From JADZAI01 sp047602465 (GTDB lineage: Bacteria; Pseudomonadota; Alphaproteobacteria; Micropepsales; Micropepsaceae): a stretch of 64,000 nucleotides of DNA. Location of the stretch: NCBI GenBank assembly GCA_047602465.1, contig JASGHF010000001.1, positions 1,736,001 to 1,800,000 on the forward strand, written 5' to 3'. Below the pieces are notes generated by a model, which was given only the letters and a program-made list of their open reading frames with translations, searched no databases and was not told the DNA's origin. The position numbers were made by a program, and so were the translations under genes. How positions within the stretch are numbered: position 1 is the stretch's first letter; every line of letters starts with the position of its first letter. Positions 35,294 through 43,986 of the stretch are shown in pieces.

Positions 35294-35327
35294 GATGCCC
35301 GCCCCGATGCCGGGGCCTTCACAAGCA

Positions 35328-35355
35328 AACGGCGCGGGGTTTCCCCCGCGCCGTT
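35328..35355. terminator. Hairpin terminator between HPP-CBS gene and rpsA
   Basis: A 12-bp perfect stem (AACGGCGCGGGG / CCCCGCGCCGTT) with a 4-base loop lies between two convergent genes. On the minus strand it is followed by TTTGCTTGT, so it suits rpsA best; it may act on both strands. Confidence 0.75.
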
Positions 35356-35383
35356 CCTGTTTCCAGTGAAGTGAAGGCGCCGG

Positions 35384-37150
35384 TTACTCGGCGTCTTCGT
35401 CCTTCTTGCCCTGCGACTTGGCGAGAGCCGCGCCCAGGATGTCGCCCAGCGACGCGCCCGAGTTCGACGAGCCGTACTGCGCCACGGCTTCCTTCTCGTC
35501 CGAGATCTCGCGCGCCTTGATCGACAGCGAGAGCTGACGCTTCGCCTTGTCGAACGCGGTGACGCGGGCATCGACCTTGTCGCCGACCGCGAAGCGCTCG
35601 GGGCGCTGCTCGGAACGGTCGCGGCTGAGATCGGCGCGGCGGATGAACGCCGTCATTTCGCCGACCTGCACCTCGATGCCGCCGTCGTTGACGGCGATGA
35701 CTTCGGCGGTGACCGTGTCGTTCTTCTTCACGCCGCCGACCGAAGCGATCGGGTCGGAGCCGAGCTGCTTGATGCCGAGCGAGATGCGCTCCTTCTCGAC
35801 ATCCACGTCCAGAACCTGGGCGCGCACATGGTCGCCCTTCTTGTAGTTCTGGATCGCCTGCTCGCCGGGAACCTTCCAGTCGATATCCGACAGGTGGACC
35901 ATGCCGTCGATGTCGTTATCCAGGCCGATGAAGAGGCCGAACTCGGTGATGTTCTTCACATCGCCTTCGACTTCCGAACCGATCGGGTGGCTGTCGACGA
36001 ACTGCGACCAGGGGTTTTCCTGGGTCTGCTTGAGGCCCAGCGAAATGCGGCGCTTGGAGGTGTCGACCTCGAGCACCTTCACTTCGACTTCCTGGCTGGT
36101 CGAGACGATCTTGCCCGGGTGGACGTTCTTCTTCACCCACGACATTTCCGAAACGTGGACGAGGCCTTCAACGCCCGGCTCCAGCTCGACGAACGCGCCG
36201 TAGTCGGTGATGTTGGTGACGCGGCCCTTGAAGTTCGCGCCGATCGGGTACTTGGCGACGGCGCCATCCCACGGATCGCTCTCCAGCTGCTTCATGCCGA
36301 GGCTGATGCGCTGGGTGTCCTGGTTGATCTTGACGATCTGGACCTTCACGGTCTCGCCGATCTTCAGGATCTCGCTGGGGTGGTTCACGCGGCGCCACGC
36401 CATGTCGGTGACATGGAGCAGGCCGTCGACGCCGCCGAGATCGACGAACGCGCCGTAGTCGGTGATGTTCTTGACGATACCGTCGATGACCTGGCCTTCC
36501 TTGAGGGCCGAGACGATCTCGCTGCGCTGTTCGGCACGGGCTTCTTCAAGCACGGCGCGGCGCGAAACGACGATGTTGCCGCGCTTGCGGTCCATCTTGA
36601 GGATCTGGAACGGCTGCGGCTGGTTCATCAGCGGGCCGACATCGCGGATCGGACGGACGTCCACCTGGCTGCCGGGCAGGAACGCGGTCGCGCCGTCGAG
36701 ATCGACGGTGAAGCCGCCCTTGACGCGGCCGAAGATCACGCCGGTGACGCGCTGGTTGGCGGTCGCGGCGGCTTCCAGCTTCACCCACGATTCCTCGCGG
36801 CGGGCTTTCTCGCGGCTCAGCACGGCTTCGCCGTGCGCATTTTCGATACGGTCGAGGAAGACCTCGACGGTGTCGCCAACCTTCAGGTCGGCGGGGACGC
36901 CCGGCATCGCGAATTCCTTGAGCGGAATGCGACCCTCGGTCTTCAGGCCCACGTCGACGATGACGAAGTCATGCTCGACGGCGACGACGGTGCCGTGGAC
37001 GACATTGCCTTCGAGCGCATTGCTGGCGCCCATCGAGGCGTCGAGCATGGCGGCGAAGTCGTCACGGGTGGGGGTGAAGCTGAGCGAGTCGTCAGCGGAA
37101 GCGGCAGTGGTGGCGGCGCTCTTGCGGCCGGCCTTGGCGGTACGAGCCAT
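35384..37150 (-). CDS. rpsA: 30S ribosomal protein S1
   Basis: This 588-residue protein has six S1 RNA-binding repeats (for example 'VHGTVVAVEHDFVIVDVG', 'GIVKNITDYGAFVDLGGVDG', 'GRVTNITDYGAFVELEPG', 'GDVKNITEFGLFIGLDNDID'). S1 helps unfold mRNA at initiation. The ATG at 37150 is chosen; the upstream in-frame sequence is not S1-like. An N-terminal Ala/Lys/Ser-rich stretch of about 25 residues precedes the first repeat. It lies 235 bases after cmk, a room for a leader that could be used for autoregulation. Confidence 0.97.
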   Translation of the reverse strand: MARTAKAGRKSAATTAASADDSLSFTPTRDDFAAMLDASMGASNALEGNVVHGTVVAVEHDFVIVDVGLKTEGRIPLKEFAMPGVPADLKVGDTVEVFLDRIENAHGEAVLSREKARREESWVKLEAAATANQRVTGVIFGRVKGGFTVDLDGATAFLPGSQVDVRPIRDVGPLMNQPQPFQILKMDRKRGNIVVSRRAVLEEARAEQRSEIVSALKEGQVIDGIVKNITDYGAFVDLGGVDGLLHVTDMAWRRVNHPSEILKIGETVKVQIVKINQDTQRISLGMKQLESDPWDGAVAKYPIGANFKGRVTNITDYGAFVELEPGVEGLVHVSEMSWVKKNVHPGKIVSTSQEVEVKVLEVDTSKRRISLGLKQTQENPWSQFVDSHPIGSEVEGDVKNITEFGLFIGLDNDIDGMVHLSDIDWKVPGEQAIQNYKKGDHVRAQVLDVDVEKERISLGIKQLGSDPIASVGGVKKNDTVTAEVIAVNDGGIEVQVGEMTAFIRRADLSRDRSEQRPERFAVGDKVDARVTAFDKAKRQLSLSIKAREISDEKEAVAQYGSSNSGASLGDILGAALAKSQGKKDEDAE

Positions 37151-37385
37151 TAAATCAGGTTCTCCAGTCTTTCGTGCCTCATGGGACACGGATTTCAGGC
37201 CGGCCGGTTTTCCGGCGGTCTTCCCTCGCCTTTCGATGCAGAAACGCGCGCACGGCACGGGCCGGGCGCGTTCCGAAATCCAAAGACCAGGGCTTCAGGC
37301 TTCGACAGACTGCGTCACGGCCCCTCGGGCCGCCGCAGCGGCGCGCTCTAAAGCAGAAAAGCCTTGGTGAAGCAAGGCGCTGGGG

Positions 37386-38030
37386 TCAGCCGAGCCGGGC
37401 GCGGGCGACCGCTTCGGCCGCCGCCACGGCCTCGTCGATCGACAGATCGGTGGTGTCCAGCATCACCGCATCGTCCGCCTGCTTCATCGGGGCGGCCGCC
37501 CGGCCGCCATCACGGGCATCGCGGGTGCGGATTTCCGCAATCAGCATCTCATGGGTCTTGGTCGACCCGTGCGCCACGAGTTCCTTCCAGCGCCGGCGGG
37601 CACGTTCCTCAACGCTCGCCGTCACGAAAATCTTCACCTCCGCCCCCGGGCAGATGACCGTGCCGATATCACGCCCGTCCAGCACCGCGCCCTTGCCTCC
37701 GGGCGGGGCTTTGGCGAACGAGGTCTGCAGCTCGAACAGGGCGGCGCGGACCTCGGGGATCACCGCCACCTGGCTTGCCGCCTCGCCCGTCGCGGCGCTA
37801 CGGAGTTCCGCCTCGGCGACGTCGGCGCCCCAGAAATGGGGGATCACCGCCAGCGCATCATCCCGTGAGGACGGGTCACCCCCGGCCCTCAGAACCAGCG
37901 CCCCGACGATGCGGTAGAGCGCCCCGGTATCAAGATGATCGAAACCGAAACGAGCCGCCAAAGCCCGTGCAATCGTGCCTTTGCCGGAGGCCGCCGTCCC
38001 GTCGATGGCGATGACGGGGAGGGCGCTCAT
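37386..38030 (-). CDS. cmk: Cytidylate kinase
   Basis: This 214-residue kinase converts CMP and dCMP to the diphosphates. The P-loop is 'IAIDGTAASGKGTIARALA', followed by 'LDTGALYRIVG' and 'GAVLDGRDIGTVI'. Its ATG overlaps the aroA stop. The aroA-cmk-rpsA order is conserved in Proteobacteria. Confidence 0.96.
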   Translation of the reverse strand: MSALPVIAIDGTAASGKGTIARALAARFGFDHLDTGALYRIVGALVLRAGGDPSSRDDALAVIPHFWGADVAEAELRSAATGEAASQVAVIPEVRAALFELQTSFAKAPPGGKGAVLDGRDIGTVICPGAEVKIFVTASVEERARRRWKELVAHGSTKTHEMLIAEIRTRDARDGGRAAAPMKQADDAVMLDTTDLSIDEAVAAAEAVARARLG

Positions 38031-39376
38031 CGGTTGGGACGCGTCAGGCGGCCGCCAAGGCCGGTCATCAGGTCGGTGAAGCCCGGAAAGCTGGTGGCGA
38101 TGAAGGCGCTGTCGTCCACGCGGACGGCCTTCTTCGCGGCCATGCCGGCGACCAGGAACGACATGGCGATGCGGTGATCCATCTCGGTCTGGATCGTGCC
38201 TCCGCCCGGCATCCCGCCCGGCCCCATGCCCTCGACGATCAGGCCGTCTTCCAGTTCCTCCACGCTCACGCCGCAGGCCTTGAGGCCCCTGGCCATGGCG
38301 GCGATCCGGTCGCTTTCCTTGACCCGCAGCTCTTTCAGGCCGCGCATCACCGTGCGGCCTTCCGCGAAGGCCGCGATCACCGCAAGGATGGGATATTCGT
38401 CGATCATCGACGGCGCACGCTCCGGCGGCACCTCGATGCCCTTCAGGGCCGAGAAGCGCGCCGTCAGGTCGGCGACACCCTCGCCGCCCTCGTCGCGGGC
38501 ACCGGACCAAATGAGGTCGGCACCCATCTCCTTCAGCGTCTCATAGAGGCCGACACGGGTCGGATTCATGAGGACGCCCCGCACTTTCACCGCCGAATCC
38601 GGCACCAAAAGCCCCGCCGCCAGCGGAAAAGCTGCCGAAGACGGGTCTGCCGGCACCATGATCGGCACGGCCAACAGGTCGGCATGACCACCGACCGTCA
38701 CGGCGTGGCCCTCGGATATGTCCTCGACTTTGACGGTCGCGCCGAAGGCCCGGAGCATGTTTTCGGTGTGATCGCGGGTCGCCTCGCGCTCGATCACCGT
38801 GGTTTCGCCGGGGGCATTGAGACCCGCCAGCAGAATTGCCGACTTCACCTGCGCCGAGGCGACCGGACTGGCATAGACGACCGGCATGGCGTCCCTCGCA
38901 CCGGTCAGCGTCAGCGGCAGTTTCCCGCCCGTGCGGCCCATCGATACGGCGCCGAAACGCGCCAATGGGTCCAGGACACGGCCCATGGGGCGGCGGCAGA
39001 GCGAGGCGTCGCCGGTAAAGGTGCAGGCGATGGGGGTGGTCGCGACGGCGCCCATGGCGAGGCGGACGCCGGTGCCGGCATTGCCGAAATCCAGAACCTC
39101 GCCCGGTTCGGCGAATCCACCGACGCCGACGCCGTGAACGTGCCAGACGCCGTCGGCATCGCGTTTGACGCCGGCCCCCAGGGCGGCCATCGCGGCGCCG
39201 GTCCGCAACACGTCCTCGCCCTCCAGAAGCCCGGAAATGACGGTTTCACCGACCGCCATGGCCCCCAGAATCAGGGCGCGGTGCGAGATCGATTTGTCGC
39301 CCGGAACACGGATTTCGCCTGTCAGCGCGCGAGATGGCTCAGCGCTCAAAGGCGCGGCGGCGTGTGGTGCGGTCAT
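38027..39376 (-). CDS. aroA: 3-phosphoshikimate 1-carboxyvinyltransferase (EPSP synthase), class II-like
   Basis: This 449-residue shikimate-pathway enzyme joins shikimate 3-phosphate and phosphoenolpyruvate. It carries the four class II motifs: RDHTE (in 'ATRDHTENML'), GDKS (in 'VPGDKSISHR'), SAQVK and NPTR. At the position where the Agrobacterium CP4 enzyme has Ala in 'GNAA', this protein has Gly ('FGNAGTGVRL'). The ATG at 39376 gives the normal N-terminus. It is divergent from the FYDLN-acid gene. Confidence 0.95.
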   Translation of the reverse strand: MTAPHAAAPLSAEPSRALTGEIRVPGDKSISHRALILGAMAVGETVISGLLEGEDVLRTGAAMAALGAGVKRDADGVWHVHGVGVGGFAEPGEVLDFGNAGTGVRLAMGAVATTPIACTFTGDASLCRRPMGRVLDPLARFGAVSMGRTGGKLPLTLTGARDAMPVVYASPVASAQVKSAILLAGLNAPGETTVIEREATRDHTENMLRAFGATVKVEDISEGHAVTVGGHADLLAVPIMVPADPSSAAFPLAAGLLVPDSAVKVRGVLMNPTRVGLYETLKEMGADLIWSGARDEGGEGVADLTARFSALKGIEVPPERAPSMIDEYPILAVIAAFAEGRTVMRGLKELRVKESDRIAAMARGLKACGVSVEELEDGLIVEGMGPGGMPGGGTIQTEMDHRIAMSFLVAGMAAKKAVRVDDSAFIATSFPGFTDLMTGLGGRLTRPNR

Positions 39377-39530
39377 GAGCGTCGCAAATCCGGCGGCGGG
39401 CGGGTGTTTTTCTCTTTTGACAGGCGCGCGCGCGCGTGGCAATGGTCCCGGCCTTTCGCGGGGGGCAGTGTGCGAACGCGCTCCCGTCCGGCGTGCACGC
39501 GAACGACAATTCGACAGGATGACGATCTAA

Positions 39531-40085
39531 GTGGCTGATCCCAAGCTCGGCACAAAGCGCCAGTGCCCCAATTGCGCGGCGCGCTTCTACGACCTGAACA
39601 AGAAACCGGCCGAATGCCCGAAGTGCGAGACCGTCTTCGAGCCTGAGGTGATCCTCAAGCCGCGCAAGCCGCGCGCCACCGACAAGGTGAAGGAGGTCGC
39701 ACGTCCGGCCGCCGTCGCGGAGGCTGAGACCGACGACGAGGACGAGGCGGAAGACGAGGACGCCGAGGAGTCGGATGACGATTCCGAGGACGCCGAGGAC
39801 GAGGCCGAGGAAATCGAGGCCGGCGAGGAAGTCGAGACCGAGCTGTCCGGCGATGAGGACAGCGACGAAGACGTCGACGACGACACCGACGCCAACGGCC
39901 CCAAGGTCGGCAAGAAGGGCCGCCGCGGCACGACCGAGGAAGTCGATCCCGACCTCGAGGAATTCGATGAGGAAGACATCGAAGGCGATGACGAGGACGA
40001 CGACACCCTTATCGAGGACGATGAGGACGGCGACGACGACCTCTCGGACATCGTCGACGAAGACGCCGGCAAGGACGACAACTAA
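39531..40085 (+). CDS. FYDLN-acid domain protein (TIGR02300 type)
   Basis: This 184-residue protein starts at a GTG and has an N-terminal zinc ribbon, 'KRQCPNCAARFYDLNKKPAE' followed by 'CPKCETVFEP'. The rest is strongly acidic (long Asp/Glu runs from about residue 65 to the end), interrupted by a basic 'GKKGRRG' patch. This family is confined mainly to alphaproteobacteria and its function is unknown. It lies just ahead of tRNA-Ala. Confidence 0.9.
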   Translation: MADPKLGTKRQCPNCAARFYDLNKKPAECPKCETVFEPEVILKPRKPRATDKVKEVARPAAVAEAETDDEDEAEDEDAEESDDDSEDAEDEAEEIEAGEEVETELSGDEDSDEDVDDDTDANGPKVGKKGRRGTTEEVDPDLEEFDEEDIEGDDEDDDTLIEDDEDGDDDLSDIVDEDAGKDDN

Positions 40086-40153
40086 AGATCGCGCGGGACG
40101 CTGAAAGGCGTCTTGCGTTTCGGAGAGGCGGAGACTATTGCTCCGCCCCTTCC

Positions 40154-40175
40154 GCGCCGGGTCCCAACCCGGCGC
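40154..40175. repeat. REP-like palindrome between FYDLN-acid gene and tRNA-Ala
   Basis: A perfect 9-bp stem (GCGCCGGGT / ACCCGGCGC) with a CCCA loop and no T-tract. A closely similar palindrome is at 58565-58583. It could act as a weak terminator or be a dispersed palindromic repeat. Confidence 0.6.
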
Positions 40176-40182
40176 ACAGAGT

Positions 40183-40258
40183 GGGGCCATAGCTCAGCTG
40201 GGAGAGCGCCTGCATGGCATGCAGGAGGTCAGCGGTTCGATCCCGCTTGGCTCCACCA
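40183..40258 (+). tRNA. tRNA-Ala (anticodon GGC)
   Basis: A complete 76-base cloverleaf with encoded CCA. The acceptor stem GGGGCCA/TGGCTCC contains the G3-U70 pair that marks tRNA-Ala. The D arm is GCTC...GAGC, the anticodon stem CCTGC/GCAGG with loop ATGGCAT (anticodon GGC), and the T arm AGCGG-TTCGATC-CCGCT. Confidence 0.97.
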
Positions 40259-40277
40259 TTTCTTCTCTTTGAAAACC

Positions 40278-40642
40278 CTAAGGTTCAGGATCGGTGACGA
40301 AGCCGGTCACCGTCTTGCCGCGCTCGCCTTCTGTGATGATGGCGATGGCGGTGAGTCCGTCCTTCGTCGCGACGCCCTCGCCCGCCTTCCACTGGAAACG
40401 GCAGGGCGCGGTGCCGGTGCCCGCGCACGAGTCGAGTTCGGGATAGGCCGGGTTGCAAAGGAAAGCGTCGCCTTCGCAGGTACCGACCGGAACCCAGCCC
40501 TCTTCGATCAGCCGCTCGCGCGCCTCGCCATAGGTCATGCCGGTCTTGAGATCGCCCGACTGCAGGCGAGGCTTTCGGCGGCGGACGCCTGCCCTGCCAG
40601 CAGCGCAGCCAGGACGAGAACGATCCGAGATTTCGATATCAT
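40278..40642 (-). pseudogene. Small secreted protein of unknown family, apparently frameshifted
   Basis: Two frames join to make one gene. From ATG 40642, preceded nine bases away by an AGGAGG ribosome site, the frame encodes a textbook signal peptide ('KSRIVLVLAALLAGQASAAE') but stops at 40535. From about 40580 the next frame carries the mature domain ('SGDLKTGMTYGEARERLIEE', 'GWVPVGTCEGDAFLCNP', 'LDSCAGTGTAPCRFQW') to a stop at 40278. A one-base loss around 40561-40580 explains both. Corrected, the protein would be about 121 residues with paired cysteines, periplasmic. Function unknown. Without correction, translation could only start inside. Confidence 0.7.
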
Positions 40643-40762
40643 CGTCGGCAGCCTCCTCTCGCGTTGAGGACGCAGTCCAACAACTCGCGCGCGCGATGAC
40701 AAGCGCCACTTGATCGAAAGCGAACGTCGCGCTTGAACGGCAGGGCATTTCAGGGCTGCGTC

Positions 40763-41596
40763 ATGAGCATCGAAGTTCTTTCAACGCACCGCACCTTCGG
40801 CGGCACGCTGAGCTATATGCGGCACGCCTCCGTCGCGACCGGCACGCCTATGCGCTTCACGGCGTTCGTGCCGGAAGGCAGCGGACCGTTTCCCGTGCTG
40901 ACCTTTCTCGCCGGTCTGTCCTCGACGGAGGAAAATTTCACGACCAAGGCCGGCGCCTATCGGGCAGCTTCGCAGGCCGGGCTAATGGTCGTCGCGCCCG
41001 ACACCAGCCCGCGCGGCGACGACGTCGCCGACGACCCGGCCTATGATCTGGGCAAGGGTGCAGGTTTCTACATCGACGCGACCGAGGCCCCCTGGGCGCC
41101 GCATTTCCGTATGGAGAGCTATATCACGCGCGATCTGCGGGCCGCGGTAAACGCGAATTTCCCGGCCGATCCGGCGCGTCAGGGCGTCAGCGGCCATTCG
41201 ATGGGCGGGCATGGCGCGCTGACGCTGGCAATGAAGCATCCGCATCTCTTCAAAAGCGTCAGCGCGTTCGCGCCCATCGTATCGCCGATGAACTGCCCAT
41301 GGGGCGAAAAGGCGTTCACCGCCTATCTCGGCGCGAACCGCGCCAGTTGGGCGGCGCATGATTCCGCCGCGCTGGTCGCCGCCGGAAAGGCCGCGCCGTT
41401 CGACGACATCCTGATCGACCAGGGTCTCGGCGACAGTTTCCACGAAAGCCAGCTGAAGACGCATCTGATCGAAGAGGCGGCCGCGTCATCCGGCGCGGCG
41501 ATCACCGTGCGGCGGCGCGAGGGTTACGACCATAACTACTTCTTTATCGCGACCTTCATCGCCGACCACATCGCGTTCCACGCCGCGCGGCTATGA
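40763..41596 (+). CDS. fghA: S-formylglutathione hydrolase
   Basis: This 277-residue esterase splits S-formylglutathione to formate and glutathione, the second step of glutathione-dependent formaldehyde detoxification. The nucleophile is in 'GVSGHSMGGHGALTLAMK', with 'EGYDHNYFFIATFI' giving the catalytic His near the C-terminus. Its partner dehydrogenase is at 44344, separated by an unusual insert. Its end overlaps the convergent J-domain gene by six bases. Confidence 0.95.
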   Translation: MSIEVLSTHRTFGGTLSYMRHASVATGTPMRFTAFVPEGSGPFPVLTFLAGLSSTEENFTTKAGAYRAASQAGLMVVAPDTSPRGDDVADDPAYDLGKGAGFYIDATEAPWAPHFRMESYITRDLRAAVNANFPADPARQGVSGHSMGGHGALTLAMKHPHLFKSVSAFAPIVSPMNCPWGEKAFTAYLGANRASWAAHDSAALVAAGKAAPFDDILIDQGLGDSFHESQLKTHLIEEAAASSGAAITVRRREGYDHNYFFIATFIADHIAFHAARL

Positions 41597-42664
41597 ACGT
41601 CGTCGCGCGCGAAGCCCTTCGTCGCGTGCGGCATTCGCGGCGGCGGTTCTGGCTGCGGCCATTTCCCGCAGATCCTTGCCAAGATTCGCAACTTGGTCCG
41701 GATGGTAGTCTTTGACGATCTGCACCCAAGCGGCTTGAATCTCCTTGGCCGTTGCGGTCTCCCTCACGCCCAGGACTTTATGCCACAAGGTTGGCCCGGC
41801 ATGATGCTCACCTTGTTCTCGAGAATCGTCATCTTCGTCAGCATCGCCTTCGCGCTCGCGCTCTTCGCTACCGTCCGGAAAGTCCTCCGCAAGCCAGTAT
41901 GATTCGACAGCATTCCATTCTTCGAGAAAGCTGACGTCGACTGCCAGTTTCAATCTGTCGCTACCGACCTTCCAGAACGAAAAGAAAACGACAAACGAGA
42001 TAAAGGACATGACCAACATCGGCCCAGTCACCCATGCTGGAAACGCGTGCGCGATTAAGAAGTCACCCAAGCCGTGGCCAAGCTGCAGGTTGGCGATGCG
42101 GATGACCAGAACGCAAACGAGTAGGCCAGCGCAATAGACACCGAACGCCGCCACCAAAGCTACGATTGAAGCACGGCGGCTCGCGTATGCTTCAATATCG
42201 GAGCGCCAGTCCGGCAGATTTTTAAGGCACGCGCTCTTTAGATTTTCTAATTCCCGCAATGCCAGTTCATGTTCGCGCTCAATCTCATCTAGCTTCGCGT
42301 TGATCTGCTTCGCGACTTTCTTATGTTCGCGAAAGCGCGTGTTGCCGCTTGAACTGCTTAGAACAAGCCCGTGTTCATCAGCTTGTTGATTGAGCGCTTC
42401 GAGCTTGTGAACGAGCGCGCGAAGGCGCGCTACAAGCTTGGCGCGGCGACGACGCTCGTTCGGAAACCGCCATTCATTGGGATTGGGCAGGGGCGGCGGC
42501 GCGTCATTCCAGCGCGAGGAGATCGCCAACGCCGCAAGATAGACCAACGGTGTCAGGTATATGATCGCCGTAGCCACGATACGAAGGGCGAAGTAAATCG
42601 CGGCGCCGACGATCAGCACGATCGCGCCAAGCACAGAGCCATCGTCCTTGCGCCGCCGCGACAT
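41591..42664 (-). CDS. Membrane protein with C-terminal J domain
   Basis: This 357-residue protein has two membrane segments near the N-terminus (about 11-48), a long basic coiled coil (about 70-150), two more membrane segments (about 165-225), a very acidic linker ('EEREREGDADEDDDSREQGE'), and a C-terminal J domain ('LWHKVLGVRETATAKEIQAA', with the HPD triad in 'KDYHPDQVANLG'). J domains recruit and stimulate Hsp70 (DnaK). The gene is lower in GC than its neighbours and divergent from the TPR gene at 42748. The ATG at 42664 is preferred over a GTG two codons upstream. No named family recognised. Confidence 0.8.
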   Translation of the reverse strand: MSRRRKDDGSVLGAIVLIVGAAIYFALRIVATAIIYLTPLVYLAALAISSRWNDAPPPLPNPNEWRFPNERRRRAKLVARLRALVHKLEALNQQADEHGLVLSSSSGNTRFREHKKVAKQINAKLDEIEREHELALRELENLKSACLKNLPDWRSDIEAYASRRASIVALVAAFGVYCAGLLVCVLVIRIANLQLGHGLGDFLIAHAFPAWVTGPMLVMSFISFVVFFSFWKVGSDRLKLAVDVSFLEEWNAVESYWLAEDFPDGSEEREREGDADEDDDSREQGEHHAGPTLWHKVLGVRETATAKEIQAAWVQIVKDYHPDQVANLGKDLREMAAARTAAANAARDEGLRARRRS

Positions 42665-42747
42665 GTTCACATCTTGTCTTGCGTTTCCCCAACGGACAGA
42701 TTTACCAAATCTGACATAAAATCAATGCGGCGCAGCGGAGAGCTTTT

Positions 42748-43986
42748 GTGGACTTCAAGACAATCTATCTTGCGCCCGGGCGGCTTTTTGCTGAGCTTCA
42801 ATACTTGTTTCCCAAAGAGGGTCAGATATTCGCGTCTGCGCGACGGCGCGAAAGCCCACTCGCGATCGCAATTTATGCGACAATCGCATGGGGCTGCGCA
42901 ATTTTGTTTGCGCTATACCTCGTGGTGCAAGCTCAATCGCAATCAAATCGTCAACCGGCCGCTGCCTCGTCGAATACGGACAACGCCATTGCTGGCAGGC
43001 CGACTACCGTAGCCAACTTAAGCCTATCAGACCAGCCAGAGCCGCCACCAGCGCCCAGCTCCTATACACCGGAAGCCACCGCACCCCGGACGGAAGCCGT
43101 CTTTGAAAATTCCGGTCGGATCGATCCACGCGAAATGAGCAGCATGGTCGATGATTTGTTGAACGCGACACGATCACGAGACGATGCGATCCTGAAGGAG
43201 TTCGCACAGCGGCAGGCGGCTACCCTGCCTAGCTTCGCACCGCCGTCGCAAGCAGCAATCGAAGCCAATGCTGAAGGACTTACCCTCATCCAAGGCAAAC
43301 TCTACCGCGCGGCGATGACGGAGTTCGGGAGGGCCACGGCACTAGCGTCAGATTTCTCCGAAGCTTGGCAAAACCTCGCTTTCGCCTGTCTTCGCAGCGA
43401 AGACTTGGACTGCGCGCTCGTTGCAGCAAAGGCCAGCCTCGCTCTGACCCCGACAGACGCGAACAATTGGGTCCTCTTGGCTGAGACTTTGGCTCGGCGC
43501 GGCGATACCGACGGCGCCGAAGCGGGATTCGCGGCAGTGCTGACATTCGCCAAGAACAGGGACTCGACGGCCAACTTCCTCAAGCAATTGGAGGTCGACA
43601 CAGATTCGCCAGCCGTCGCCGCAGCCATTCGCGCCAATCTCGAGACGACAGGAGGAACGGAACACGATTTGGGCCCGAACGTCATCGAGCCGCCGGCAAT
43701 GGCAGTCGGCGACAGTCCTCAGCGTGCCAATGGAGAAAGAGCGTTGGAACTGCGCTTCGAAGCTAATCTTCCCGATGCGGCGGCCGGCAAGGCTTCCTCG
43801 GGTACCGTGAAAGCGCGGGCGACAATAGCGCCCAACGGCTATGTCACCTACTGCGATCCCCTGTCTGAGATGCCGTCTGGTTTGGGATTCGCAGAGGCAG
43901 CTTGCTACGCGCTGTATCAATGGAAGTTCGAAGAGGCGACAAAATCCACGCAGCAGATCGTAACAATCGAGATTGGCCGACGCTAA
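42748..43986 (+). CDS. Membrane-anchored TPR protein with TonB-like C-terminus
   Basis: This 412-residue protein, with a GTG start, has a short cytoplasmic part, one membrane anchor (about 38-62), a Pro/Ser-rich stretch, TPR-like helices (about 170-290: 'AEGLTLIQGKLYRAAMTEFG', 'AWQNLAFACLRSEDLDCALV'), and a C-terminal TonB-like fold ('KARATIAPNGYVTYCDPLSE', then 'AACYALYQWKFEEAT'). The TonB-like end suggests contact with outer-membrane or envelope partners, but no ExbB/ExbD genes are near. It is lower in GC than the region around it and forms a divergent pair with the J-domain gene. Confidence 0.7.
   Translation: MDFKTIYLAPGRLFAELQYLFPKEGQIFASARRRESPLAIAIYATIAWGCAILFALYLVVQAQSQSNRQPAAASSNTDNAIAGRPTTVANLSLSDQPEPPPAPSSYTPEATAPRTEAVFENSGRIDPREMSSMVDDLLNATRSRDDAILKEFAQRQAATLPSFAPPSQAAIEANAEGLTLIQGKLYRAAMTEFGRATALASDFSEAWQNLAFACLRSEDLDCALVAAKASLALTPTDANNWVLLAETLARRGDTDGAEAGFAAVLTFAKNRDSTANFLKQLEVDTDSPAVAAAIRANLETTGGTEHDLGPNVIEPPAMAVGDSPQRANGERALELRFEANLPDAAAGKASSGTVKARATIAPNGYVTYCDPLSEMPSGLGFAEAACYALYQWKFEEATKSTQQIVTIEIGRR

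Noticed and set aside
37151..37385. Leader RNA for S1 autoregulation before rpsA
   Set aside because: The interval is long enough and GC-rich with possible stems, but no specific conserved structure could be recognised by eye.
39587..40081. Ser-rich 164-residue minus-strand frame
   Set aside because: It is the complement of the Asp/Glu codons in the FYDLN-acid gene.
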